This document shows, one piece after another, positions 7,993 through 17,376 of a stretch of DNA of 64,000 nt. Both the position numbers and the translations under genes were made by a program. A model generated the notes under the pieces. That model was not told where the DNA came from, did no database searches, and was given only the letters and a program-made list of their open reading frames with translations. Source of the DNA: Nannocystis bainbridge (lineage in GTDB: Bacteria; Myxococcota_A; Polyangia; Nannocystales; Nannocystaceae); NCBI RefSeq assembly GCF_028368995.1, contig NZ_JAQNDL010000001.1, positions 1,860,001 to 1,924,000 on the forward strand, given 5' to 3'. Position 1 is the first letter of the stretch. Every line of letters begins with the position of its first letter.

Positions 7993-10545
7993 ATGCGGGC
8001 CATGACCGCGGCGCTGTCCGAAGCCTTCACGCAGCTCCGCAGCTCCGAGCGCGGTCTGACCGACCGCGAGGTACGAGACCGCCTCGCGGCGCTCGGACTC
8101 AACGAGGTCGTGCCCCCCCAGCGCGCCAACCTGGTGCGCGACGTCCTGGCCCGCTTCGCCAACCCATTGATCGCCATCCTCGCGTTCGCCAGCGTCGTCT
8201 CGCTGTCGCTCGGGGACCTCGTCAACGCGAGCATCATCCTCGTGATGATCGCCCTGAGCATCGCGCTCGAGACGTTTCAGACCCGCCGTTCGCAGGCCGC
8301 GGCCGAGCGGTTGCGGGGTCGCGTCGCGCCCGAGGCCACCGCCCTGCGAGACGGGCACTTCATCAGGGTCCCGCAGCGCGAGCTGGTGCCGGGCGACGTC
8401 GTGCGCCTGGCCGCCGGCGCCCTCGTCCCGGCCGATTGTCGCCTCGTCACCGCCAGGGACTTGCACGTGCAACAGGCCGCCCTGACCGGCGAGCCCCTGC
8501 CCGCCGAGAAGGAGGCCACCGCGGGCCCGGCCGGCGATGTCCGCGATCCGGCCGGGATGCCCCACGCCGTCTTCCTCGGCACCTCGGTCGTCAGCGGTGT
8601 CGCCACGGCGCTGGTGGTCGCCACCGGCGCGCGCACTCAATTCGGCGACATCGCCCGCGCGCTCGCCCGCCGGGGCCCGCGAACCGAGTTCGAGGTCGGC
8701 ATGTTCGACTTCGGCGCCTTCATCCTGAAGACGGTCGTCTTCCTGGTGCTGTTCGTGTTCGTGATCGCGGCGGCGGGCCACCGCCCCGTGCTCGAGGCGC
8801 TGCTGTTCGCGCTCGCGCTCGCCGTCGGGCTCACGCCTGAGTTCCTGCCGATGATCACGACCGTCACGCTCGGGGAGGGCGCGCTGCGAATGGCGAAGCA
8901 GCGGGTCATCGTCAAGAACCTGGCGGCGATCCAGAACCTCGGCAGCATCGACGTGCTGTGCTGCGACAAGACCGGCACCCTCACGGAGGGGCGGATGACC
9001 CTCGAGCGCCACGTCGATCCGTTCGGGGCCGCGGACGAGCGCCCGCTCCGGCTCGCCAGCATCAACAGCTTCTTCGAGAGCGGCATCGACTACGGCTTCG
9101 ACGACGCGGTGCTCGACCGCGCCGGCATCGATCCGCTCGACGCCGCCGTGCTGCGCCACGAGCACCCCGATCTGCGGGGATGGCGAAAGCTCGACGAGCT
9201 CCCCTTCGACTTCGAACGCCGCCGCATCAGCATCCTCGCCGAGAAGGACGGCGCGAGCCTCCTCGTCACCAAAGGCGCGCCGGAGGGCTTGCTGGCGCAG
9301 GCGACCTCCTGCGAGACCGGCGGCGCGCGGCGGCCCCTCGACGCCGAGCTGCGCGCGCGCTGCGAGGCGACGTTCCGGGAGCTCTCGACCCACGGATACC
9401 GCGTGCTCGCCGTGGCCTACAAGGAGATCACCGACGTCGCGCCGCTGCGCGCGGGCGACGAGGCCGGCCTCACCCTCGCCGGCTTCCTCGCCTTCGTCGA
9501 CGCGCCGCTCCTCGGCGCGGCTCGAGTGCTCGAGGCGCTCGCCGCCGAGGGTGTACGGGTCAAGATCGTCAGCGGCGACAACGAGCTCGTCGTGCGCCAC
9601 ATCGCCGATCGCGTCGGCATCGCTCCGGGCCAGATCCTCCTCGGCGCCGAGGTCGACCGCCTCGGCGACGCCGCGCTCGGCAAGGTCGCCGAGGAGACCC
9701 GCCTCTTCGCCCGGGTCTCGCCCGCGCACAAGAGCCGCATCATCCGCGCGCTCCGGGCCCGCGGTCACGTCGTCGGCTACCTCGGCGACGGCATCAATGA
9801 CGCGCCCTCCCTCCACGGCGCCGATGTCGGGATCTCCGTCGCCGGCGCCGTGGACGTGGCCCGCGACGCCGCCGAAGTCATCCTGCTCGAGCGCGACCTC
9901 GGGGTCCTCCTCGCCGGCATCCTCGAGGGTCGGCGCGCCTTCGGCAACGTCATGAAGTACGTCCTGATGGGGACGAGCTCCAACTTCGGCAACATGGTCA
10001 GCATGGCCGGGGCCTTCGTCGTCCTGCCGTTCTTGCCGATGCTCCCGACCCAGATCTTGCTCAACAACTTCCTTTACGACCTGGCGCAGATCACGATCCC
10101 GACCGACAACGTCGACCCCGGCTTCCTCAAGAAGCCGCGGCGGTGGGACATCGGCCTGATCCGTCGCTTCATGGTCGTCCTCGGGCCGGTCAGTTCGCTC
10201 TACGACATCCTCACGTTCTACGCGCTCCTCCACCTGTTCCACGCGTCGCCCGCGTTGTTCCACACCGGGTGGTTCGTCGAGTCCCTGGTCACGCAGACGC
10301 TGGTGTTGTTCGTCATTCGTACCGCCGCGCGCCCGTGGGACAGCCGGCCGAGCCGACCGCTCGTGCTCACCGCGCTGGCCGTCGTAATCACCGCGCTCGT
10401 GCTGCCCTGGACGCCGCTCGCCACGCCGCTCGGGTTCGTCGCGCTACCGCCGGGCTTCTTCCTGTTCCTCGTCGTCGTCTCCGTCACCTATCTGGCGTTC
10501 GTCGAGGGCGTCAAGCGCCGGCTGTTCGCTCGGTTCCTCGAGTAG
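7993..10545 (+). CDS. mgtA: Magnesium-translocating P-type ATPase (MgtA-like, type IIIB)
   Basis: 850-residue inner-membrane ATP-driven Mg2+ importer. Seen in order: actuator TGE in 'ALTGEPLPAEKE'; phosphorylation motif 'CDKTGTLTEGRM'; nucleotide domain 'LVTKGAPEGLL'; hinge 'GDGINDAPSLHGADVGISV'; and a C-terminal membrane block with 'TDNVDPGFLKKPRRWD' and 'TGWFVESLVTQTLVLFVIRT', which distinguishes MgtA from Ca2+ pumps. Start taken at ATG 7993, just before the cation-ATPase N-domain. ATG 7822 has a GGGAGG upstream and would add 57 basic, Ala-rich residues. Immediately followed by the C-terminal remnant of another P-type ATPase. Divergent from a winged-helix regulator. Confidence 0.93.
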   Translation: MRAMTAALSEAFTQLRSSERGLTDREVRDRLAALGLNEVVPPQRANLVRDVLARFANPLIAILAFASVVSLSLGDLVNASIILVMIALSIALETFQTRRSQAAAERLRGRVAPEATALRDGHFIRVPQRELVPGDVVRLAAGALVPADCRLVTARDLHVQQAALTGEPLPAEKEATAGPAGDVRDPAGMPHAVFLGTSVVSGVATALVVATGARTQFGDIARALARRGPRTEFEVGMFDFGAFILKTVVFLVLFVFVIAAAGHRPVLEALLFALALAVGLTPEFLPMITTVTLGEGALRMAKQRVIVKNLAAIQNLGSIDVLCCDKTGTLTEGRMTLERHVDPFGAADERPLRLASINSFFESGIDYGFDDAVLDRAGIDPLDAAVLRHEHPDLRGWRKLDELPFDFERRRISILAEKDGASLLVTKGAPEGLLAQATSCETGGARRPLDAELRARCEATFRELSTHGYRVLAVAYKEITDVAPLRAGDEAGLTLAGFLAFVDAPLLGAARVLEALAAEGVRVKIVSGDNELVVRHIADRVGIAPGQILLGAEVDRLGDAALGKVAEETRLFARVSPAHKSRIIRALRARGHVVGYLGDGINDAPSLHGADVGISVAGAVDVARDAAEVILLERDLGVLLAGILEGRRAFGNVMKYVLMGTSSNFGNMVSMAGAFVVLPFLPMLPTQILLNNFLYDLAQITIPTDNVDPGFLKKPRRWDIGLIRRFMVVLGPVSSLYDILTFYALLHLFHASPALFHTGWFVESLVTQTLVLFVIRTAARPWDSRPSRPLVLTALAVVITALVLPWTPLATPLGFVALPPGFFLFLVVVSVTYLAFVEGVKRRLFARFLE

Positions 10546-10564
10546 CGGCAGCAGACGGCGCATT

Positions 10565-11485
10565 GTGTCGTGGCCGGCAGCCGAGCGCACGGCATGCGAT
10601 GCCCCGGCGCTGAAGGCCGCCGACATCGGTGTCGCCATGGGCGGGCGCGGCACCGACGTGGCGCGCGAGGCGGCCACTCTCGTGCTGCTCGACGACGACT
10701 TCACTTCGCTGGTGGACAGCGTCCGCTCGGGCCGCCGTATCATCGACAACCTCCGCAAGGCGCTCGCATACATCCTCGCGGTGCACGTGCCGATCGTCGG
10801 TCTCACCTTGATCCCCGTCTTTCTTGAATGGCCGCTCGTATTGCTGCCGATCCACATCGCGTTCCTGCACCTCGTGATCGACCCGGCTTGCTCCGTCGTC
10901 TTCGAGGCCGAGCCGGAGGAGTCCGATGTGATGACCCGTCCGCCGCGGGACCCGCGGGCGCCGCTCTTCGATCGCCGCTCCATCGCCCTCAGCCTGGTTC
11001 AGGGGGCGATCGTGATGCTCGTCGTCGTCGCGGTCTACGGGCTCGCGTTGAGTCGTGGGCGCGGAGGAGCCGACGCCAGGGGACTGACGTTCACCACCTT
11101 CATGGTGGCCAACCTCGGCCTCATCTTCACCAATCGTACGTGGTCTCGGGTGCGGACCGCGACCAGGGGTCGAAATGCTGCGCTCTGGTGGGTGACCGGC
11201 GGCGCGGTCGTCTTCCTCGCGCTCGTCCTTTACGTGCCGGGCCTGCGGGAGCTGTTCCGGTTCGCCCCCCTGCGACCGCGCGACATCCTCTTCTGCATCG
11301 GCGCGGGCGTCCTGAGCGTGTCGTGGTTCGAAGCCTTCAAGGCCATCCGGCCGCGTGAGAGGCACGGGGTCGCTGCGGTCGCACCCGATGAACGACGGGC
11401 TCCGGCGAGCGAAACCTTGCTCCGCGGGGAGGCAGCCCCGACAGAACGGCCCTCCGCTGGCGTGGTCCGAAAAGCCAGCCCATGA
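10565..11485 (+). pseudogene. C-terminal remnant of a type II (Ca2+/Na+-like) P-type ATPase
   Basis: Homology starts abruptly at 'DAPALKAADIGVAMGGRGTDVAREAA' (about base 10598), which in intact pumps follows the GDGVN hinge, and continues through a membrane block ('RIIDNLRKALAYILAVHVPI', 'LPIHIAFLHLVIDPACSVVFEAEP') typical of PMR1-like Ca2+ ATPases. The actuator, phosphorylation (DKTGT) and nucleotide domains are absent, so it cannot pump by itself. The frame is open (306 codons from GTG 10565) and third-position G+C looks normal. It begins 19 bp after the mgtA stop. It could be a decayed second pump or a membrane-only fragment still translated. Confidence 0.75.
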
Positions 11486-11865
11486 AATGCCGCATGCTCC
11501 GATACCCTCACTCTCTGGCGCTCCAGCTCTTCGGAATCGCTCACCAGATCGCCGGTGCGATCGCCGAGGGCAGCATCGACGACCAAAGCTTCTTGCCGGG
11601 TCGGCTGACTCGCAGTCAACTGGCCGAGGGGCTAGCCAGCCACCTGCTCACGGTTCGCCCAATTCCAGGGGAGGCGATCATCTACATGCAGGTCGAGAGC
11701 CGCCCGAACGCGGAAGCGTGGCGCGTCAAGCTGCCGTTCTGGACGGTGGAGGAAGGCGGTCGCAGCGACCTGTGCCTGTGTTTACACATCCGTCGCCAGG
11801 GCGCGGAGCTGGTCGGTCAGATCGAGGACGTTCATCCCTCCACGCAGTCGCTGGCGACCGCGTAA
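11482..11865 (+). CDS. Hypothetical protein (127 aa)
   Basis: Overlaps the end of the ATPase remnant by four bases (ATGA), suggesting coupled translation. An ATG at 11494 is an alternative start. The protein is soluble, with a helical N-terminal half and a beta-rich C-terminal half. A block 'VEEGGRSDLCLCLHIRR' recalls the conserved strand of a small family I know as DUF7668, but this is a weak recollection. No function assigned. Confidence 0.65.
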   Translation: MKCRMLRYPHSLALQLFGIAHQIAGAIAEGSIDDQSFLPGRLTRSQLAEGLASHLLTVRPIPGEAIIYMQVESRPNAEAWRVKLPFWTVEEGGRSDLCLCLHIRRQGAELVGQIEDVHPSTQSLATA

Positions 11866-12038
11866 CCGCCAGAGTCCAGCGAACCGCGCCTTCGGGCGCT
11901 CGTGCCCCCATTCTGCAGAACATGCGCCGGAGGTCCGGTATCTCGATGCTGCCGTTATCCAATGGCCTGACGATGCGAGGCAGCGCCGCCTGCGCCACGG
12001 CGCTGGCGACGCTCCGGAACCCCGCCTACGCTTTGGCC

Positions 12039-12452
12039 ATGCGTGTTTGGCTCATCGCCCCCATGCTCCTCGTGCTGCTCGCCTGCACCGAGCACGACCG
12101 ACGTTGTGCGCACGCGCGGGACGTCATGCTGACGCTGTGGGAGCAATCGCTGAGGGATACGCTGCCCGGACAGGACGAGGCCGAGCTGCGCCGCGCGCTC
12201 GCACACGCCGGCGAGCGTTTCATGGCGCAGTGCCGCTCGCTGCCGCTCGAGAGCCAAGCTTGCATCGACCGCATCGACGAACTCGGTACCGTGGAACGCG
12301 AGCGCCGTGCAGCCGTCGAGCGCTGCCCGAGACAGGCGGACGGCCGGCCCGAGTCGAAATGCGTCCAGGCTGCGCGCGACCGGGCGGACCTGCGGACCGC
12401 CGACTGCCAGCTCGCGCTCGGGGCGATGTTCACCACGATCCTCGAGCCTTGA
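12039..12452 (+). CDS. Hypothetical lipoprotein, Cys-containing helical (137 aa)
   Basis: Begins with a lipoprotein signal, MRVWLIAPMLLVLLAC, so predicted to be lipid-anchored. The mature part is charged and helical with six scattered cysteines in pairs ('QACIDRI', 'ERCPRQ', 'SKCVQ', 'DCQLAL'), suggesting disulfide-stapled helices. I do not recognise the family. Alone on its strand between the DUF7668-like gene and the cytochrome peroxidase. Confidence 0.7.
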   Translation: MRVWLIAPMLLVLLACTEHDRRCAHARDVMLTLWEQSLRDTLPGQDEAELRRALAHAGERFMAQCRSLPLESQACIDRIDELGTVERERRAAVERCPRQADGRPESKCVQAARDRADLRTADCQLALGAMFTTILEP

Positions 12453-12691
12453 CAGGCTCAGCGCGACCGCCCGAGAGCAAGACCCGAGAGAGCGGGCCTC
12501 TATGCCGACATGCTGAGTTCTGGTGGCCGCGAGTCGCTATTGCTAGATCGCCTCGCGGCCGTGACTCGACCGAGCGGACGAGCCACGGCCGTACGACCGG
12601 CCGGTTGCCGTCACAACGATGCCCGCTACACCCAAAAAGGAGCGCCGTGGCCGAGCTTGCCGACGCAGCCGACTGGCGCGAAGGACAGAGT

Positions 12692-13901
12692 ATGCAGACG
12701 ATGGTCACAGCAGCCTCGACGTTCCTCGTCTCGTTCCTCACCATGGACGGCGAGCCGGCGACCGAATCGGCGCGAGCCGGGCTCACTGCGGTCGAGTCGC
12801 TCGGCAAGCACCTCTTTTTCGACGAATCGCTTTCGATCGGGAGCAATCAAGCGTGCGCGGCGTGCCATGGCCGCGATGTCGGCTGGACCGGGCCCGTCGA
12901 GGACATCGACGCCCACGGCGCCGTCTACGAGGGTTCGGTTCCGGGGCGCTTCGGCCCGCGAAAGCCGCCGAGTAGCGCATACGCGTCGTTCAGCCCGCCG
13001 CTGCACCGCCCCCCCTGCGGGCGAGTTCGTCGGGGGCAACTTCGGGGACGGCCGGGCGACCGGCGAGAAGCTCGGCAATCCGGCAGCCGATCAGGCGCAG
13101 GGGCCTTTCCTCAACCCGGTGGAGCAGGCGCTCCCCGACGCGGCCGCGCTCGTGACGCGGGTGTGCAGCCTGAAATCAGAGTACTGGTTGCTGCTGCGCT
13201 TCGTGTGGGGCCTCGCCGTCTGTGACGACGTCGACGCCGCATTCGCAGCGATCGCGCGGTCGATCGCCCGCTACGAGGCTTCGCGCGAGATGAGCCCGTT
13301 CAGCTCGAAGTTCGACCGGTACCTCTCGGGAGAGACCGAACTCACCGACCAGGAGCAGAGGGGCCTGGCGCTGTTCAAAGGCGAGGCCAAATGCAAAAAC
13401 TGCCACGCGATCGCCGGTGCGGACCAGGGCGGCCCGCCGCTCTTCACCGACTTCACGTTCGCCAACATCGGTGCACCGCGTAATCCGGAGAACCCATATT
13501 ACGATCAGCCGCCCGCCATCAATCCGCTCGGCAAGGCGTACGTCGATCTCGGCCTGGGTGGCTTCCTCGCCACCCGCCCGGAGTACGCCGAATATGCAAC
13601 GGTCAACGAGGGTAAGCATCGGGTGCCGACCCTGCGCAACGTCGACCGCCGGCCACGGCCCTCGTTCACCAAGGCGTACGGACACAATGGGTACTTCAAG
13701 AGCCTGGAGGAGCTGGTCCACTTCTACAACACGCGCGCTGTCCTGCCCCAGTGTGCGGCGAACGACCCCGGAGAGAGAGTTACGTGTTGGCCTGCGCCCG
13801 AGGTGCCGCGCAACCTCGATGTCGACGTCGGCGATCTCGGACTCACGCCGGCCCAGGAGGAAGATGTCGTCGCGTTCTTGCGCACGCTGACGGACAGGTG
13901 A
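12692..13901 (+). pseudogene. Di-haem cytochrome c peroxidase-like protein, frameshifted
   Basis: Two haem c motifs are present: CAACH (in 'NQACAACH', base about 12855) and CKNCH (base about 13394), with MauG/CcpA-type blocks ('GKHLFFDESLS', 'FVGGNFGDGRATG', 'FLNPVEQALPD', 'GLALFKGEAKCKNCH', 'RVPTLRNV'). The frame breaks at a run of seven C at 13009-13015: removing one C joins 'SPPLHRPP' directly to 'AGEFVGG', exactly as the family requires. Start ATG 12692 has AAGGA seven bases upstream; the signal peptide is weak. Either a recent inactivating indel, phase variation, or a sequence error. Would act in the periplasm on hydrogen peroxide. Confidence 0.8.
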
Positions 13902-13958
13902 ATCCGGCCCCGCGCGCGCCCGGCGAGCCGAGGGTCCTCGGGCCAAGCACCCCGCGCG

Positions 13959-14050
13959 GGGTTCGCCGGCTCGTCGTCCGCCGAGGTCACGCGCGTGCCC
14001 GCCGACGCTGGCTGAGCCTCACAGGGGTCCCACGCGACGCCATCCGGCAA
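13959..14050. repeat. About 93-bp dispersed duplicate, copy B
   Basis: Partner of 1053-1146, same orientation, six or seven mismatches. It lies in the 173-bp gap between the convergent peroxidase and T6SS-island gene ends. Confidence 0.75.
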
Positions 14051-14074
14051 CCGGCGACCTCCACCGGCTCGCGA

Positions 14075-14734
14075 TCAGGGCGGCGATGAGTCGGCTGCGG
14101 CCTCTTTGCGCAGCTTGGACCAGACGCGCAGGAGCTCCGCGCTGCGCGGGTCGAGGCTGCCGCGGGCGCGCACCGCCGCCTCGACCACGAGCATGCGCGC
14201 CGTCAGGGCCGGCTGCACGTCGACAGACCGGAGGTCGCGCAACGTATTGGCCGCCGCCTCGATGAAGTCGACCGGCGCGACCTCCTCCATGAATGTGAGC
14301 ACCGGCTCGACCGACTCCGCCTTGGGCACCGCGCCGATCATCTCGAGGAACGTGACCACCTTCCAGCGCGGCCACAGATCGCCGAACTTGAGGATCACCT
14401 CCCAGCACAGCGGCAAGATCGCCGGTCCGTAGACTCTGCGGGCGTTCATGGCGTACTGGGTCCAGATCCGCGAGATGCCGGTGACTCGCTTGCCCTCGGC
14501 CTCGACGTTGACCTGGTCGAGCTCCGCGAGCACCTGACGATACAGCGCCGCGTGCTCGCTCCAGCCGCGGACGATCGCCGCCAGTGTCCGCCACAGCCAG
14601 TCGGGGTCGCCCGCGAACGCCGGCAGGTAGGTCATCACCGCTGTCTGGTCGACGAGCACCCGGTCGCGCTGGTGCGCGTAGTCCTCGCCGTGAAGTCTTC
14701 GAAGCGCCGTGAACTCTGGCCAATGCTGCGTCAT
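14075..14734 (-). CDS. Hypothetical helical protein at the end of the PAD effector operon
   Basis: 219 residues, soluble, strongly helical and Trp-rich ('FAGDPDWLWRTLAAIVRGWSEHAALYRQVLAEL'), resembling a helical-repeat fold. No family recognised. Its ATG overlaps the PAD gene stop by four bases (ATGA), so the two are translationally coupled. A last, small, tightly coupled gene after an effector is where T6SS immunity proteins usually sit, so immunity to the PAD is the leading guess, not a demonstrated role. A structural or chaperone role is possible. Confidence 0.8.
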   Translation of the reverse strand: MTQHWPEFTALRRLHGEDYAHQRDRVLVDQTAVMTYLPAFAGDPDWLWRTLAAIVRGWSEHAALYRQVLAELDQVNVEAEGKRVTGISRIWTQYAMNARRVYGPAILPLCWEVILKFGDLWPRWKVVTFLEMIGAVPKAESVEPVLTFMEEVAPVDFIEAAANTLRDLRSVDVQPALTARMLVVEAAVRARGSLDPRSAELLRVWSKLRKEAAADSSPP

Positions 14735-16590
14735 ACCTGCTGCTCCCACCACCAGCGATCGACCGGTGGCTCCCGCTTGCTGTTCGTCCCGCAGTGGATC
14801 TCCCCCGAATTGACGTGATACGTGAAGAAGTCGTCGACGAATTCGAGGTCGACCCCGGTCAGTCCCGGCGGCCCGAGCGCCGCGCGGATGTGGCTCTCGA
14901 ACTGGCACACCCCGTCGATCATCGGCCCGAACGGCTTGGGGATCACGAGCCGCACCGTCTTGTCGGGTTTCGTCAATACCAGCATATTGACCACCCCTGG
15001 CGTATAGGCGATGAAATACGTTCGGTCCAGCATGAACAGCACCGGCAGCGGGATTATCTCGGATTCGGCGAGGTCGAGCTCTTCCATGAGCTTGGCCTTG
15101 ACGCCGTCGAGGTACTCCTGCACGATCACCTGCACGTCCATGAACGTCGCGTCGTCGAGCATCGCGTCGACTGTGCGCAGCGGGTAGTTGTCGTACAGCT
15201 CCTGCGGCGTCGCGTCGGTCGGCGGCCGATCGGCCCGCGGCGGCGGCGGCGTGAGCTGCAGCAGCGGCGTGGCGCCCTGCCGCGCCGCCCTCATTCGGCG
15301 CAGGATCGTCAACGCTTCGTTCGGGCTGGCGAGCGCGACCTTGAACTTCTTGGGCGCGTTCTTCATCGGCACGAACGTCATCACTTCGTCGACGTGGCCG
15401 ACCTCGAGCCACCCGGTGTCGAGCGTGAACGGCTCCTGGACCTGCTGCGCGCGCAGGAAATCGACGACATCGGGCTGCATGTTGCGTCGGGCGCCGCCGT
15501 CGACGTGCTCGCCGTAGACCAGGCGCCCGAACTTGTACTCCTTGCCGCGACGGCTGTGGGTAAACGGCGGCGAACACTCGAGGTTGCCGAACGAATCGAG
15601 GGTACCGCCAATGCCCGGGGGCATCGCCTGGACCCACCCGAAGCCGGGCTCGAGCATCCGCTCGCGCGGGTAGCGGTCGATGGTCCCCCACCTCATCTCG
15701 CTGCGATTGTTGGCGGTGCGCAGCACGACGGGCAGGTGGCGCGCCGCCGGGGGGCCGGTCCGCGGCAGGCTCGAGAACCCGAGCTCCATCGCGTCCTGCA
15801 ACCAGCGATCCCTGCCGTGCGGCGGCGGTGCGACCTCCGGGGCGGGCAACCCGGCGGCGGCGACCTGGGCCGCGAGGTCGCGGCGAAACTCCGCGTTGTC
15901 GATCGCCTCGCCGACGTACACCCGCGTGGTCGGGTCGAGGTGGTTGAACGCGATCCACGGCGCGACCCGCATCCGGACCTGCTCCTCGTACGTCCCGGAG
16001 CCGCCTCGCTCGATCCGCAGCTTGATCACGACCTCGCCCGTGAAGCTGCCCTGAGCGTACATCACCGCCTCGACCCCGAGCTCCTTCTCGGTGAAGTTCA
16101 GGTCCGTCAGCGGCCAGCTCAGCACCGCCGCGGTGCCGCCCTGGGCCGGGTCGCCGACCCCCGCGCCGAGCACCTGCGCGGCCCCGCTGCTGCGGCTGGC
16201 GAACACCCGCAAGCGCGGGGCATCTTCGGCCGAGACCTCGAGGAACCCGCGCCACGAGCCCGGCGCCGGCGGGTGCCCGGCCGCGCGCCGGATCACCAGC
16301 GGGGCGATGTCGTCGGGATCGGGCGCCGTGTTGATCTGCGCGTCCTCGTTGTCGCAGCAGTGCTGCCGATCCTCGTCGTCGTTGTTGCAAAGGATGATCG
16401 CGCCCTTGCTGCCGGGGCCCCACGCCCAGCGGTCGTTGTGGCTGCGATCGTCGTCGACGACGCCGTCGCGGTCGGCGTCGACGTGCAGGTGATACTCGAC
16501 CAGGCACGCCTCCATCGTATTACCCGGGCGGGTCGCCGCCGTCGGCCCGCGCTCGCTCTCTCCCCGCTGGACTCCGCCACCTAATCCCAT
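14731..16590 (-). CDS. Peptidylarginine deiminase (PAD)-domain protein, putative T6SS cargo
   Basis: 619 residues resembling animal-type PADs, which convert protein arginine to citrulline with Ca2+. The middle domain is seen at residues 36-75 ('VDADRDGVVDDD', 'WGPGSKGAIILCNNDDED'), with acidic Ca2+-type loops. The catalytic domain covers about 215-619. All four catalytic residues of human PAD4 have counterparts: Asp266 ('RDRWLQDAMELG'), His399 and Asp401 ('LEVGHVDEVMTF'), and Cys600 ('NSGEIHCGTN'). 'PPGIGGTLDSFGNLECSPP' is also conserved. No signal peptide. It shares one base with the upstream gene's stop and overlaps the downstream start by four. The PAAR/DUF4123 context implies delivery into another cell; that is inference. 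Confidence 0.92.
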   Translation of the reverse strand: MGLGGGVQRGESERGPTAATRPGNTMEACLVEYHLHVDADRDGVVDDDRSHNDRWAWGPGSKGAIILCNNDDEDRQHCCDNEDAQINTAPDPDDIAPLVIRRAAGHPPAPGSWRGFLEVSAEDAPRLRVFASRSSGAAQVLGAGVGDPAQGGTAAVLSWPLTDLNFTEKELGVEAVMYAQGSFTGEVVIKLRIERGGSGTYEEQVRMRVAPWIAFNHLDPTTRVYVGEAIDNAEFRRDLAAQVAAAGLPAPEVAPPPHGRDRWLQDAMELGFSSLPRTGPPAARHLPVVLRTANNRSEMRWGTIDRYPRERMLEPGFGWVQAMPPGIGGTLDSFGNLECSPPFTHSRRGKEYKFGRLVYGEHVDGGARRNMQPDVVDFLRAQQVQEPFTLDTGWLEVGHVDEVMTFVPMKNAPKKFKVALASPNEALTILRRMRAARQGATPLLQLTPPPPRADRPPTDATPQELYDNYPLRTVDAMLDDATFMDVQVIVQEYLDGVKAKLMEELDLAESEIIPLPVLFMLDRTYFIAYTPGVVNMLVLTKPDKTVRLVIPKPFGPMIDGVCQFESHIRAALGPPGLTGVDLEFVDDFFTYHVNSGEIHCGTNSKREPPVDRWWWEQQV

Positions 16591-17369
16591 CACTCCTCCT
16601 CTGCCCAGAAGCGATCGAGGCACCCGATCGCCCCGCGCAGCAGTGCTTCGATCCGCGTCCGCTCGTTCGTGTCCCCGACCTCGGCGAGCGCCCGCCTGGC
16701 CCACATGAACTGCGGATCGCCATGAAGATCGCCGCCGAAGATCACCGCGAGGCCGACGAACAGCGCCTGCCCGCGCTCGCTGATCAGCGCGAAGCTCCGC
16801 GCCTTCGCCAGCGCCTGTTCGACCGTCCGGACCAGCGCCGGCTCGCCGATGGCCTCGCACTTGGCCGGGAACACCCGGCGGAGCAGCGCCACCAGCCGGG
16901 CCCGCAGGTCGAGCCCCGCCTCGTCGCTCAGCGTGCGCTCGGGCTGCGCGAACTGCTGCAGCTCGGCCGCCGCCCGACCCGGCTGCGAGCGCCCGGCGGC
17001 GTCGAGGTCGTCGCTGGCCGTGCGGTCGAGGAAGCGCCAGGCGGCGTCGCGGAGCCGGTCGAGGCGCGCGAACTCGCCGTCGCCCGCGCGCAGCGGCTCC
17101 ACCGCCCACGCGTGCTGTGGGTCGGTGTCGAAGCCGGCGCCGAACATCAGCATCAGCTCGATGTAAATTCGCGTGCCGCGCTCGGAGACCAGCCCGTACG
17201 TCTCGGCTCGCGTGCAGCCGACGACGATCAGCTCGCCGAGCTCGGGATCGCCGACGATCCGCAGGTGCCGCGGGCTGAACCGCTTGAGGTGCGCCAGCAT
17301 GCGCGCCTCGAAGTCGGCGAGCGCCGCGCGCTCGAACGCCCCCAGTTGTGTGGCGCTGATCTTCAGCAT
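16590..17369 (-). CDS. T6SS-island protein with internal duplication
   Basis: 259 residues made of two similar halves. 'GLVSERGTRIYIELMLMFGAGFDTDPQHAWA' (about residues 59-90) recurs as 'ALISERGQALFVGLAVIFGGDLHGDPQFMWARRAL' (about 193-228). The start 'MLKISATQLGAFERAALADFEARMLAHLKRF' resembles the opening of small proteins I have seen beside DUF4123/PAAR effector genes in Proteobacteria. No catalytic motif visible. It lies 7 bp after the adaptor gene and is fused by a TGATG overlap to the PAD gene, so it may be an adaptor, chaperone or immunity partner of the PAD. Confidence 0.8.
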   Translation of the reverse strand: MLKISATQLGAFERAALADFEARMLAHLKRFSPRHLRIVGDPELGELIVVGCTRAETYGLVSERGTRIYIELMLMFGAGFDTDPQHAWAVEPLRAGDGEFARLDRLRDAAWRFLDRTASDDLDAAGRSQPGRAAAELQQFAQPERTLSDEAGLDLRARLVALLRRVFPAKCEAIGEPALVRTVEQALAKARSFALISERGQALFVGLAVIFGGDLHGDPQFMWARRALAEVGDTNERTRIEALLRGAIGCLDRFWAEEE

Positions 17370-17376
17370 CGCGGAC

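Noticed and set aside
7519..10263. Long minus-strand open frame (over 900 codons) across mgtA
   Set aside because: Antisense shadow: composition is Arg/Glu/Gly-rich without domains, while the plus strand carries all P-type ATPase motifs.
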